64,000 nucleotides of DNA from NCBI RefSeq assembly GCF_047276495.1, contig NZ_CP178543.1, positions 5,394,001 through 5,458,000 on the forward strand. Direction: 5' to 3'. The stretch's first letter is position 1. Every line of letters begins with the position of its first letter. Below the pieces are notes generated by a model. It had not been told where the DNA came from. It searched no databases and worked only from the letters and a program-made list of their open reading frames with translations. Below, piece after piece: positions 7,965-15,551 of the stretch. The translations under genes were made by a program, and so were the position numbers. This DNA is from Capilliphycus salinus (GTDB taxonomy: Bacteria; Cyanobacteriota; Cyanobacteriia; Cyanobacteriales; Microcoleaceae).

Positions 7965-9368
7965 ATGAGCAACGGAACACTATTTGATAAGGTTTGGGAC
8001 TTGCACAGGGTTGGCACTCTCCCCTCAGGTCAAACTCAACTCTTCATCGGTTTGCACCTGATCCACGAAGTCACCAGTCCTCAAGCTTTTGCGATGCTGC
8101 GCGAACGAAATTTAAAGGTGCTATATCCCTCGCGCACGGTCGCCACTGTCGATCATATCGTTCCCACCGATAACCAAGCCCGTCCGTTTGTGGATATCTT
8201 GGCGGAGGAGATGATGCAAGCCCTAGAAAAAAGCTGCAAAGACTACGGCATCCGCTTTTATAATATCGGTTCGGGCGATCAGGGAATCGTTCACGCGATC
8301 GCCCCGGAACAAGGCCTGACACAGCCGGGAATGACGATCGCCTGTGGGGACTCGCACACCTCGACTCACGGTGCTTTTGGGGCGATCGCTTTTGGGATCG
8401 GTACCTCCCAAGTGCGGGATGTGTTGGCGTCCCAAACCTTAGCCCTTTCTAAATTAAAAGTTCGTCGGATCGAAGTCAATGGTCAATTGCGTCCCGGTGT
8501 TTACGCCAAAGATGTGATTTTGCATATTATCCGCAAACTGGGCGTTAAAGGCGGTGTGGGTTACGCCTACGAATTTGCGGGGACGACCCTTGAAGCGATG
8601 TCGATGGAAGAACGGATGACCATCTGCAATATGTCCATCGAAGGCGGCGCCCGCTGCGGCTATGTTAACCCGGATCGGGTAACGTTTGACTACCTCAAAG
8701 GGCGAGATTTTGCACCAAAAGGCGAAAATTGGGATAAAGCCGTGAGTTGGTGGGAAAGTCTCCACAGCGATGCCGATGCGGTTTATGATGATGTGGTGAT
8801 TTTTGATGCGGGGGAGATTTCTCCGACGGTAACATGGGGAATTACACCCGGTCAGGGAATAGCGGTCGATGAGACTATCCCCAGTTTAGAGAGTTTTGAT
8901 CTCGGCGATCGCGATGTCGCAACCGAAGCTTACCGTTATATGGAGTTTTCTCCCGGTACGCCGATCAAAGGAACAAAAGTGGATGTTTGTTTTATTGGCA
9001 GTTGTACCAACGGACGGTTAAGTGATCTGCGGGAAGCGGCGAAATTTGCCCAAGGACGTCATGTGGCGAATGGGGTGAAAGCCTTTGTGGTTCCCGCTTC
9101 TGAACGCATTAAAAAAGAAGCTGAAGCCGAAGGACTTGATAAAATCTTTCAAGAGGCGGGGTTTGAATGGCGGGAGGCGGGATGTTCGATGTGTTTGGCG
9201 ATGAACCCCGATAAACTGCAAGGAAATCAAATTAGTGCGTCTTCGTCTAATCGTAATTTTAAAGGGCGTCAGGGTTCGTCTACCGGGCGAACTTTGTTGA
9301 TGAGTCCGGCGATGGTGGTAGCCGCAGCAGTCAAGGGCGAAGTAACAGATATCCGCGAGTTGTTGTAA
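7965..9368 (+). CDS. leuC: 3-isopropylmalate dehydratase, large subunit
   Basis: LeuC and LeuD together isomerise 2-isopropylmalate to 3-isopropylmalate in leucine synthesis, using a [4Fe-4S] cluster. The 467-residue length is normal. The cluster cysteines appear at C347 (in CFIGSCTNGRLSD) and at C407 and C410 (in GCSMCLAMNPDKL). The aconitase-family segments TIACGDSHTSTHGAFG and IGTSQVRDVLASQ are intact. The gene starts at an ATG 37 bases after the AT-rich stretch around 7920. It is followed after only 3 bases by a methyltransferase gene that separates it from leuD. Confidence 0.98.
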   Translation: MSNGTLFDKVWDLHRVGTLPSGQTQLFIGLHLIHEVTSPQAFAMLRERNLKVLYPSRTVATVDHIVPTDNQARPFVDILAEEMMQALEKSCKDYGIRFYNIGSGDQGIVHAIAPEQGLTQPGMTIACGDSHTSTHGAFGAIAFGIGTSQVRDVLASQTLALSKLKVRRIEVNGQLRPGVYAKDVILHIIRKLGVKGGVGYAYEFAGTTLEAMSMEERMTICNMSIEGGARCGYVNPDRVTFDYLKGRDFAPKGENWDKAVSWWESLHSDADAVYDDVVIFDAGEISPTVTWGITPGQGIAVDETIPSLESFDLGDRDVATEAYRYMEFSPGTPIKGTKVDVCFIGSCTNGRLSDLREAAKFAQGRHVANGVKAFVVPASERIKKEAEAEGLDKIFQEAGFEWREAGCSMCLAMNPDKLQGNQISASSSNRNFKGRQGSSTGRTLLMSPAMVVAAAVKGEVTDIRELL

Positions 9369-9371
9369 CCA

Positions 9372-10175
9372 ATGAACCTCACCTCACCTCAACTGGAAAT
9401 TCAGGCCTTCTACGATAAGCGAACCAATTATGATAATAATCTGACGGTCAGACGGGCGTTGCGACTGGTGGAGTTAGCCCCTCAACTTCAGCCCGGACAG
9501 CGAGTCTTGGATCTGGCGACGGGTACGGCTATAATTGCGATCGCCGTCAGTCCACAGGTTGGGGATGAGGGGGATGTCATTGGGGTTGATTTTTCTGCGG
9601 TGATGCTGGATCAAGCCAGACAAAAAATAGCAAATGCAGGCTTGAATAATATTCAATTGATTGAAGCGGATGCAGAAAAAATTGATTTCCCAGACTGTTA
9701 TTTTGATGGAATTTTTTGTTCTTCGGCTATTGTCTTATTTCCGGATATTCCGGCACTATTAACGAAGGGATATCGCTGGCTAAAACCGGATGGGTTTATG
9801 GCATTTTCCGCCTATGCAGAAACGTCTCATTTCACGCCGTTAATTGCGAAGGTTTGTGCGAATAATGGGATTTTATTACCCAATTTACACGAACCCGTTG
9901 GCAGTTCAGAAAAATGTTACCATCAATTCCAACAAGCGGGATTTCCAGAAATTGATATCAAAACTGAACAATTTGGCAGATTTCTTAGTCTTGATGAAGC
10001 CAAACAATTCTGGAAAGGCACTTGGTTACACCCAAACGGACATCCCTTATCTGAACTAACCCCCGAACAAACGCAGAACTTGACAGCCGAATTTCAAAGA
10101 CAAATTGAGACGTTAGCAACAGAAGATGGAGTTGGGTTAGATATTACCATGTTTTTTGCGATCGCTCACAAATAA
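9372..10175 (+). CDS. Class I SAM-dependent methyltransferase, inserted between leuC and leuD
   Basis: The 267-residue protein has a Rossmann-type methyltransferase core: motif I VLDLATGTAIIAIAV (about 43-57), the acidic loop VIGVDFSAVMLDQARQK, LIEADAEKIDFPDCYFD and a motif-III-like FMAFSAYAE. It resembles UbiE/Methyltransf_11-type enzymes, which act on small molecules. The substrate cannot be read from the sequence. Its ATG lies 3 bases after the leuC stop, and its stop is 26 bases before leuD, so it is almost certainly co-transcribed and perhaps translationally coupled with the isomerase genes. A link to leucine-branch metabolites is possible but is inference; chance insertion into the operon is the alternative. 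Confidence 0.85.
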   Translation: MNLTSPQLEIQAFYDKRTNYDNNLTVRRALRLVELAPQLQPGQRVLDLATGTAIIAIAVSPQVGDEGDVIGVDFSAVMLDQARQKIANAGLNNIQLIEADAEKIDFPDCYFDGIFCSSAIVLFPDIPALLTKGYRWLKPDGFMAFSAYAETSHFTPLIAKVCANNGILLPNLHEPVGSSEKCYHQFQQAGFPEIDIKTEQFGRFLSLDEAKQFWKGTWLHPNGHPLSELTPEQTQNLTAEFQRQIETLATEDGVGLDITMFFAIAHK

Positions 10176-10201
10176 TTAACAGGAATTTACAGGAGGAAAA
10201 A

Positions 10202-10810
10202 ATGAGTCAAATTCAAAGCATTTCAGGACGGGGAATTCCTTTGGTTGGGAGTGATATTGATACGGATCGAATTATTCCCGCCCGGTTTTTACGCTGTGTG
10301 ACTTTTGATGGTTTGGGCGAACAAGCGTTTGCTGACGATCGCCAACAAACTCAGGGAAATCACCCGTTTGATTTGCCTCAATATCAGGGGGCGAATATTT
10401 TGGTGGTTAACGGTAATTTTGGTTGCGGTTCATCGCGGGAACACGCCCCACAAGCCCTTTCAAAATGGGGAATTCAAGCAATCATTGGCGAAAGTTTTGC
10501 CGAGATTTTCTTTGGAAATTGTGTGGCAATTGGGGTGCCTTGTGTGACCGCAACGCCGGAACAGGTTCAACAGTTACAACAGGCGTTACAAGCCGATCCA
10601 CAATTACCGATGCAGGTGAATTTAGAAGCACTACAGGTGCAATGTGGGGATGTCAAAATTGAGGTGAATATGAACCCCGGATCGCGACAAATGTTCCTGA
10701 GTGGAACTTGGGATAGTTGCGGTCAATTGTTGGCAAATGTCAAGGAAATTCAAGCAACGGCGGGTCAACTTCCTTATATGGGTTGGGCAAATTCTGCCGG
10801 TGCAAATTGA
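10202..10810 (+). CDS. leuD: 3-isopropylmalate dehydratase, small subunit
   Basis: LeuD supplies the swivelling substrate-recognition domain of isopropylmalate isomerase. Hallmarks are GSDIDTDRIIPARFL near the start and the phosphate- and substrate-binding NFGCGSSREHAP at about 77-88. At 202 residues it has a normal length. A strong Shine-Dalgarno sequence AGGAGG (10191-10196) sits 5 bases before the ATG, better than those of its neighbours. This may secure translation despite the methyltransferase gene placed between it and leuC. Confidence 0.98.
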   Translation: MSQIQSISGRGIPLVGSDIDTDRIIPARFLRCVTFDGLGEQAFADDRQQTQGNHPFDLPQYQGANILVVNGNFGCGSSREHAPQALSKWGIQAIIGESFAEIFFGNCVAIGVPCVTATPEQVQQLQQALQADPQLPMQVNLEALQVQCGDVKIEVNMNPGSRQMFLSGTWDSCGQLLANVKEIQATAGQLPYMGWANSAGAN

Positions 10811-10862
10811 ATTGATTTTGGCGATCGCAGAAGATTGAACTTTTAGGGATGAAAAACCAATC

Positions 10863-11023
10863 ATTCAATAATGGATAAGTAATAATGGATAATGGATAAT
10901 TACCTCGATCCTTTATGAAGAGGATTGATAGAGAGGAAATAATTTTTCTTTTTTCTCCTTGAAAGGAGAGGTCTTCAACCTCATTAATTAATGATCAATT
11001 ATCAATTGTCAATTATCCATTGA
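10863..11023. mobile_element. MITE-like element, copy A (161 bp)
   Basis: This 161-base AT-rich segment reappears at 20772-20932 with the same length and about seven mismatches by eye. It starts TCAAT..GGATAA and ends TTATCCATTGA, so the tips are imperfect inverted repeats; an 11-base perfect pair (AATGGATAATT at 10891, AATTATCCATT at 11011) lies close to them. It contains no ORF. It fits a non-autonomous MITE or other small dispersed repeat. It lies between the ends of leuD and the convergent CnfR-like gene. Confidence 0.7.
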
Positions 11024-11042
11024 TCAAACCTATTTCCTCACC

Positions 11043-11096
11043 GATGGCGATCGCCATGCACTCCTCACACTAAAATTCAAACCATTACGACAAGCA
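11043..11096 (+). ncRNA. Possible Yfr1-like small RNA motif (weak)
   Basis: The 11-mer ACTCCTCACAC (11060-11070) is identical to the ultra-conserved unpaired core of the cyanobacterial sRNA Yfr1. It directly follows a perfect palindromic hairpin, ATGGC-GATC-GCCAT (11044-11057), as in Yfr1. A second small hairpin (AGCAT..ATGCT, near 11094-11107) lies downstream, but no T-run follows it and the linker is longer than usual. The 5' palindrome is also simply an extended HIP1 site. I treat this as a candidate only. Confidence 0.2.
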
Positions 11097-11150
11097 TTAA
11101 AATGCTAGCATGATTGCAAGATTGCCTGCACTTGGCGCCTAATTTCCCTC

Positions 11151-12749
11151 TCAAATTCCCAAGACTTTTCGTAATACCGCTTCGTCTTTGGGTTTGGCAG
11201 AAAAACGACCTTTTTCTAAATCCCGTATCCAGCTTTGACTTTTTCCGGCCATTTCTGCCAAAAGTCTTTGACTAATTCCTCGGCGTTTGCGGGCGTTAGC
11301 AATTTGGTTAGCCGATAAACCCATTCGGGTAGAAGTTTTAGTTTTATTGGAGATGCGAGAGGTTTTTTTCTTGTCCAGTTTGGCAAGTTGTTGTTCCCAC
11401 TCGGGGGGAAGATCGAACCAAGAAATTCGGGCTTTCATCAAGCGATTCCATTTTCCTCGGGGACTAGAATCGGTTAAACGTTGATCTTGACCGCCATCGT
11501 TGATCCAAAAGTCGAGGGCTTCTTCGGCATCGTCGGGTAATTCGGCGAGTTTGGCCCACAGGGGTTGAATTTCGGGAACGTAGGTGGCCGCATCAAATAC
11601 GGCTTTGATACCGTAGTGATTGAGAACTTCGAGATCGCTTTCAAACGATCGAATTAGGCGTTTGCGGTGTTCGCTGTGAAGATCGGCTTGAGACATCTTT
11701 TCCTCGCCGTAGGCGACCCGCATCAGGGTGGGAATGGTGATGCACTGCTTTCTTCCCATTTTGGCTTTAAACAACAACCACAGCATCATCCGGGCGGCGC
11801 CGATGTGTTGTTGCCAGATACTCATCACGGTACTGAGTAGGAATTTGGGTAATGTACCGTATTGATAAAAGGCGGTGCGTTTGCGATAGTCGTGTTTGTT
11901 GAGGAAATATTGCGCCCAAATACCGGCTTTGAGGGTGAAGGTTAAGCCGGTGAGGTATTTGTTTCCTTCGGAGTCTTTTTGAAAGTGATGCTTGATATCG
12001 AGTAGGTGCCAGAGGCGATCTTCGCCAACGGAGAAGCCTCTGACTTTGCCCTGTTGCGGCCAATTGATGGTGGTGAGAAGTTGACAGGGTTGTTGGGCGA
12101 GGGCTTTAATCAGGGTTAATTTGCTGGCTTTGCTGAGATCTTTTCGTTTGTCGAGTCCGAGATATTGTTCGATTTGGCGATCGCTGATCACAAATTCTTG
12201 TTCCCAGGGGCGATCGAGGGTGGTGGCGTAGGCCGCATAAATCAGATGCAAACCTGCGGCGCGAATGTCTATGCCTTCAATGGCGGTTAATGCGGCTTCA
12301 TGTTGGAGGATTTCGGGGGTCTGAGATTCGATCTCGTTGGTGAGTCGGAAGATGATCGATCCTTCCCCTTGTTTGACGGTTCGTTCATAGTAGGGTTGAC
12401 CTTCATCGTTGAGTTGCCAGGGGATTAAAGAAGCGCTGGTCAGGAGATTACAGGCTTCCCAGACCACCATCGAGGAGGCGAAGGGATTATTCTTGCCATT
12501 GAGGAAAATATCCGGACTGGTGGGCATTCGGACAGTGGCTTTATAGCGTCCTTTTTTCGGTTGTAAGGGAACCGGGCAACTGATTGGACAATGAACCACG
12601 CATTGGGGTTCGCTATAGTATCCTTCGCAGTGGTTACACAGTTTGGGGTCGATCCAGAGTTGTCCTTCGACTTGTTGAATGGCACCTGTCGGACATTCGG
12701 GTTGACAGGTTCCACATCCAGAACAATTTTCAGGGATTGAATAGGACAT
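11151..12749 (-). CDS. CnfR/PatB-like transcriptional regulator (two 4Fe-4S motifs plus HTH)
   Basis: The N-terminus is a bacterial ferredoxin-like domain: C9, C12, C15 and C19 in CSGCGTCQPECP, then C38, C41, C50, C54 and C58. The C-terminus (about 475-532) is a Cro/CI-type helix-turn-helix, with ARKRRGISQRLLAEMAGKSQSWIRDLEKGRF. This order and the 532-residue length match PatB of Anabaena and CnfR of Leptolyngbya, regulators needed for nif expression under low oxygen; the cluster is thought to sense oxygen. I chose the ATG at 12749 (MSYSIPENC); an upstream start at 12782 would add 11 residues unlike the family. No nif gene is present in the window, so orthology to CnfR rather than a paralogue is unproven. 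Confidence 0.75.
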   Translation of the reverse strand: MSYSIPENCSGCGTCQPECPTGAIQQVEGQLWIDPKLCNHCEGYYSEPQCVVHCPISCPVPLQPKKGRYKATVRMPTSPDIFLNGKNNPFASSMVVWEACNLLTSASLIPWQLNDEGQPYYERTVKQGEGSIIFRLTNEIESQTPEILQHEAALTAIEGIDIRAAGLHLIYAAYATTLDRPWEQEFVISDRQIEQYLGLDKRKDLSKASKLTLIKALAQQPCQLLTTINWPQQGKVRGFSVGEDRLWHLLDIKHHFQKDSEGNKYLTGLTFTLKAGIWAQYFLNKHDYRKRTAFYQYGTLPKFLLSTVMSIWQQHIGAARMMLWLLFKAKMGRKQCITIPTLMRVAYGEEKMSQADLHSEHRKRLIRSFESDLEVLNHYGIKAVFDAATYVPEIQPLWAKLAELPDDAEEALDFWINDGGQDQRLTDSSPRGKWNRLMKARISWFDLPPEWEQQLAKLDKKKTSRISNKTKTSTRMGLSANQIANARKRRGISQRLLAEMAGKSQSWIRDLEKGRFSAKPKDEAVLRKVLGI

Positions 12750-13623
12750 AGTTGGGAGGGTGAGAAGACACTGAAACAACAATTTAAACTTGAAAGTAGA
12801 ATTTTTACCGTTAACCTTTTTGCTGATCTAACAACTCAAGTTGAAAATCTTCCTCACTTTTTTTTTGAGGGATGGATCAAGTTTTAGGTTTGGGTTAAAC
12901 TGCTTTCAAATCTTGCATAACCTTCATCCTAATCTTGCATTGAGTCTCGATTGAGCGGCTTGGACAAGCATTTAGAATTTAGATTAGAATAGTGAGATAG
13001 AGTTAGTATTGCAACTGGTAGATACTCAAGTTTGAGAGTCTTTTAAGTTGTTTTCACTGCTATATAGACAGAGTAAACACCTTACTTACTCTCATCTGTT
13101 TAACATTCTCTTAAGAACAGTCTTAATCATTTGCTCATTATGAACATTTTCTTAAAAAATTTGGTTCGACATAAACCTTTTAGTAAAAAAAAATCAGCAA
13201 TAATATTTCATAACATTTCGTATCGCGAGGGCGTCAGGAAACCTTAAAATCGCAACTTTTTTTTAAGCAAAAAGCAACAATACTTTATAAAATTTCCCGT
13301 CTTGATCGTCTCCGGGAAAAGAAGATCCCGAAGGGTTGGCGATCGCCAGATGTCCATTCTTACGGTTAATTCTTAAGCTTTAATTTATATTTTTGAGTCC
13401 ATTTTCTGGTAAATCCCGACCGGCTGACCTTCTCACCCATCAAATTTTACAGAAATAAAACGGCGCTGCCCCTCTCGGAGTCTGCGGGGTTGTGCAGTAT
13501 GATTATATACTTATCAAAGGGATGTTTTTTTCTCGATCTAGTAAAATTCAATTGAAAATTCCAAAGGACTGAGGCGCCGGGGTAGGCGATAAACGACAAC
13601 ATTAGATTAACCTTCGATCCAAG
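12750..13623. other. Long divergent intergenic region between the CnfR-like gene and the hybrid kinase
   Basis: About 870 bases without a convincing ORF. It is AT-rich, with a repeated block ACATTCTCTTAAGAAC / AACATTTTCTTAAAAAA around 13100-13160 and one HIP1-like site near 13340. It presumably holds the two divergent promoters and long leaders. I could not identify a known operator, riboswitch or sRNA in it. The length is large for this otherwise compact region. Confidence 0.5.
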
Positions 13624-15060
13624 ATGAATATGCAGTCAGAAACCCGCTCATTTTCCCCAGAGATTTTAGTGATTGACGATACTCCAGAAAATCTACAACT
13701 TTTGGTAAACTTGTTAACGAATCGGGGTTATCAAGTGCGAGCGTATACGAGCGGAAATCTGGCAATTCAAGGGATAAAAAAATCACCCCCGGATTTGATT
13801 TTGCTGGATATTATGATGCCAGAAATGAGCGGCTATGAGGTGTGTAAACTCCTCAAATCCGATCCGGAAATCCCAGAGATTCCGGTGATTTTTATCAGTG
13901 CGATGGATCAGGTGATTGATAAAGTTAAAGCCTTTGAAGTGGGGGGAGTAGATTATATTACCAAGCCGTTTCAAGTACAAGAAGTTGTGGCTCGGGTCCA
14001 AGTTCAACTCGAAAATCGTTTTTTGCGTCAAAGTTTAGAAGAAAGAAATCAAGATTTATCTCAAGCTTTAACCCAAATTCAAACCACTCAAAACCATTTG
14101 ATTCAATCGGAAAAAATGGCGGCTTTGGGGCAACTGATCGCCTGTATAGCCCATGAAATTAATACACCTTTGGGGGCGATTTTAGCGTCGAGTAATAATT
14201 CACAAACGGCGATTCAGGAGTTTTTAGAGACATTGCCGCAATTGGTCAATGAAACTTCATCGGCCGATAAAGAACAGTTTTTTGCTTTATTAGATTGTTC
14301 ATTGAAGGCAGAAAAACAAAAGTTCAACAGTAAAGAAAAACGTCAGTTGAAGCGAGAAATAACCCGGCATCTCGAAGAACAGGAGATCCCCAAAGCTCGG
14401 CGAATAGCAGATACTTTGGTGGACTTAGAAATTTATGAAGGAATAGAAGCTTTTTTTCCGCTTTTCAAAAGTCCTAATGCCGATTTTATCTTGCAACAAG
14501 CTTATAATCTCATCGGTCTGAAAATGAATAGTCAAAATATTATTATAGCCGTCGAACGGGCTGCAAAAATAGTCTTTGCTCTAAAAAGTTATGCCCGTTA
14601 TGATAATAGTGGTCAAAAACAGTTTGTTCGAGTTACAGAGGGTCTAGAAACGGTTTTAGAGTTGTATCGCAATCAAATCTCCTCAGGAATTGAAGTGATT
14701 CGAGACTATCAGCCTATCGCTCCCATCTGGTGTTATCCTGATGAATTAAACCAGGTTTGGACGAATTTGATTCACAATGCGATTCATGCTATGCAAAGTA
14801 AGGGGTGTTTACAAATTTCTGCGTTTGAACGCCAAGACGGGGTGGTGGTTGCGATCGCCGACTCGGGCGGAGGTATTCCCCCCGAAGTTCAGCAAAGAAT
14901 CTTTGAGCCATTCTTCACCACCAAACCTGCGGGAGAAGGGAGCGGCTTGGGATTGGATATTGCTCGTAAAATTATTGAAAAACATCAGGGAAAGATTGAG
15001 TTTGAAAGCCAAGTCGGACACACGCGATTTCAGGTCTGGCTACCGAGGGAGACGCCTTAA
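13624..15060 (+). CDS. Hybrid sensor histidine kinase with N-terminal receiver domain
   Basis: The 478-residue cytoplasmic protein begins with a receiver domain (about 12-125; phospho-acceptor D62 in LILLDIMMPEMSG, switch lysine in ITKPF). A coiled coil (130-165) leads to the kinase. The H box is QLIACIAHEINTPLGAI with H177. An unusually long helical stretch of about 150 residues then precedes the ATPase part, which has N box NLIHNAIHAMQSKG, G1 ADSGGGIPPE, F box FEPFFTTK and G2 GSGLGLDIA. Receiver-first kinases of this type take phosphate from another kinase and relay it on. Downstream genes at 15153 and 15552 carry receiver domains and are plausible partners. No membrane segment is present. 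Confidence 0.93.
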   Translation: MNMQSETRSFSPEILVIDDTPENLQLLVNLLTNRGYQVRAYTSGNLAIQGIKKSPPDLILLDIMMPEMSGYEVCKLLKSDPEIPEIPVIFISAMDQVIDKVKAFEVGGVDYITKPFQVQEVVARVQVQLENRFLRQSLEERNQDLSQALTQIQTTQNHLIQSEKMAALGQLIACIAHEINTPLGAILASSNNSQTAIQEFLETLPQLVNETSSADKEQFFALLDCSLKAEKQKFNSKEKRQLKREITRHLEEQEIPKARRIADTLVDLEIYEGIEAFFPLFKSPNADFILQQAYNLIGLKMNSQNIIIAVERAAKIVFALKSYARYDNSGQKQFVRVTEGLETVLELYRNQISSGIEVIRDYQPIAPIWCYPDELNQVWTNLIHNAIHAMQSKGCLQISAFERQDGVVVAIADSGGGIPPEVQQRIFEPFFTTKPAGEGSGLGLDIARKIIEKHQGKIEFESQVGHTRFQVWLPRETP

Positions 15061-15152
15061 GGAGTCTCTGTAAAATGGGGGTTGATCTGCCGAGAAAAAC
15101 TGATACAATTCAGGAAAAAATTCAGCCGATTGTTGTTGATGATTAAAACTAG

Positions 15153-15548
15153 ATGATTATGTCGGAAAAAGCGATTCTGTGTGTTGATGATGAGGCGATT
15201 ATTCTAGAAAGCCTCAAAGAACAACTCAAAAGGCGATTTGGAAGTCAATATTTGTATGAAATGGCCGAAAGTGTCGAGGAAGCGTGGGAAATTATTGAAG
15301 AACTACAGGAGGACGAGATTGAAATTTTAATGATTATTTCGGATTGGTTAATGCCCGAAACGAAAGGGGATGAGTTTTTAATTAAAGTTCATAAAAAATA
15401 TCCCCAAATTCTCACGGTAATGTTAACGGGTCAAGCGGATAATTTGGCGGTACAACGCGCTCAAGATCAGGCGAACTTGTACTCTTGTTTATATAAACCT
15501 TGGAGCGAGGAGGAATTGGTGAATATCATTTCCTCTGCCTTAAACTAA
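15153..15548 (+). CDS. Single-domain response regulator
   Basis: The 131-residue protein is a stand-alone receiver domain. The acidic pocket is in ILCVDDEAIILES, the phospho-acceptor is D64 in IISDWLMPETKGDEF, the conserved threonine is in VMLTGQAD and the lysine in LYKPW. The KPW ending is typical of RpfG-type receivers. With no output domain it should act by phosphotransfer or protein contact. It lies 92 bases after the hybrid kinase and 3 bases before the REC-cyclase gene, so the three probably form one operon. The start could be the ATG at 15153 or the one at 15159 (MSEKAILC). Confidence 0.93.
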   Translation: MIMSEKAILCVDDEAIILESLKEQLKRRFGSQYLYEMAESVEEAWEIIEELQEDEIEILMIISDWLMPETKGDEFLIKVHKKYPQILTVMLTGQADNLAVQRAQDQANLYSCLYKPWSEEELVNIISSALN

Positions 15549-15551
15549 TCT

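Noticed and set aside
12750..12782. Eleven-residue extension of the CnfR-like protein
   Set aside because: Relatives begin directly before the first cysteine motif; the ATG at 12749 fits that.
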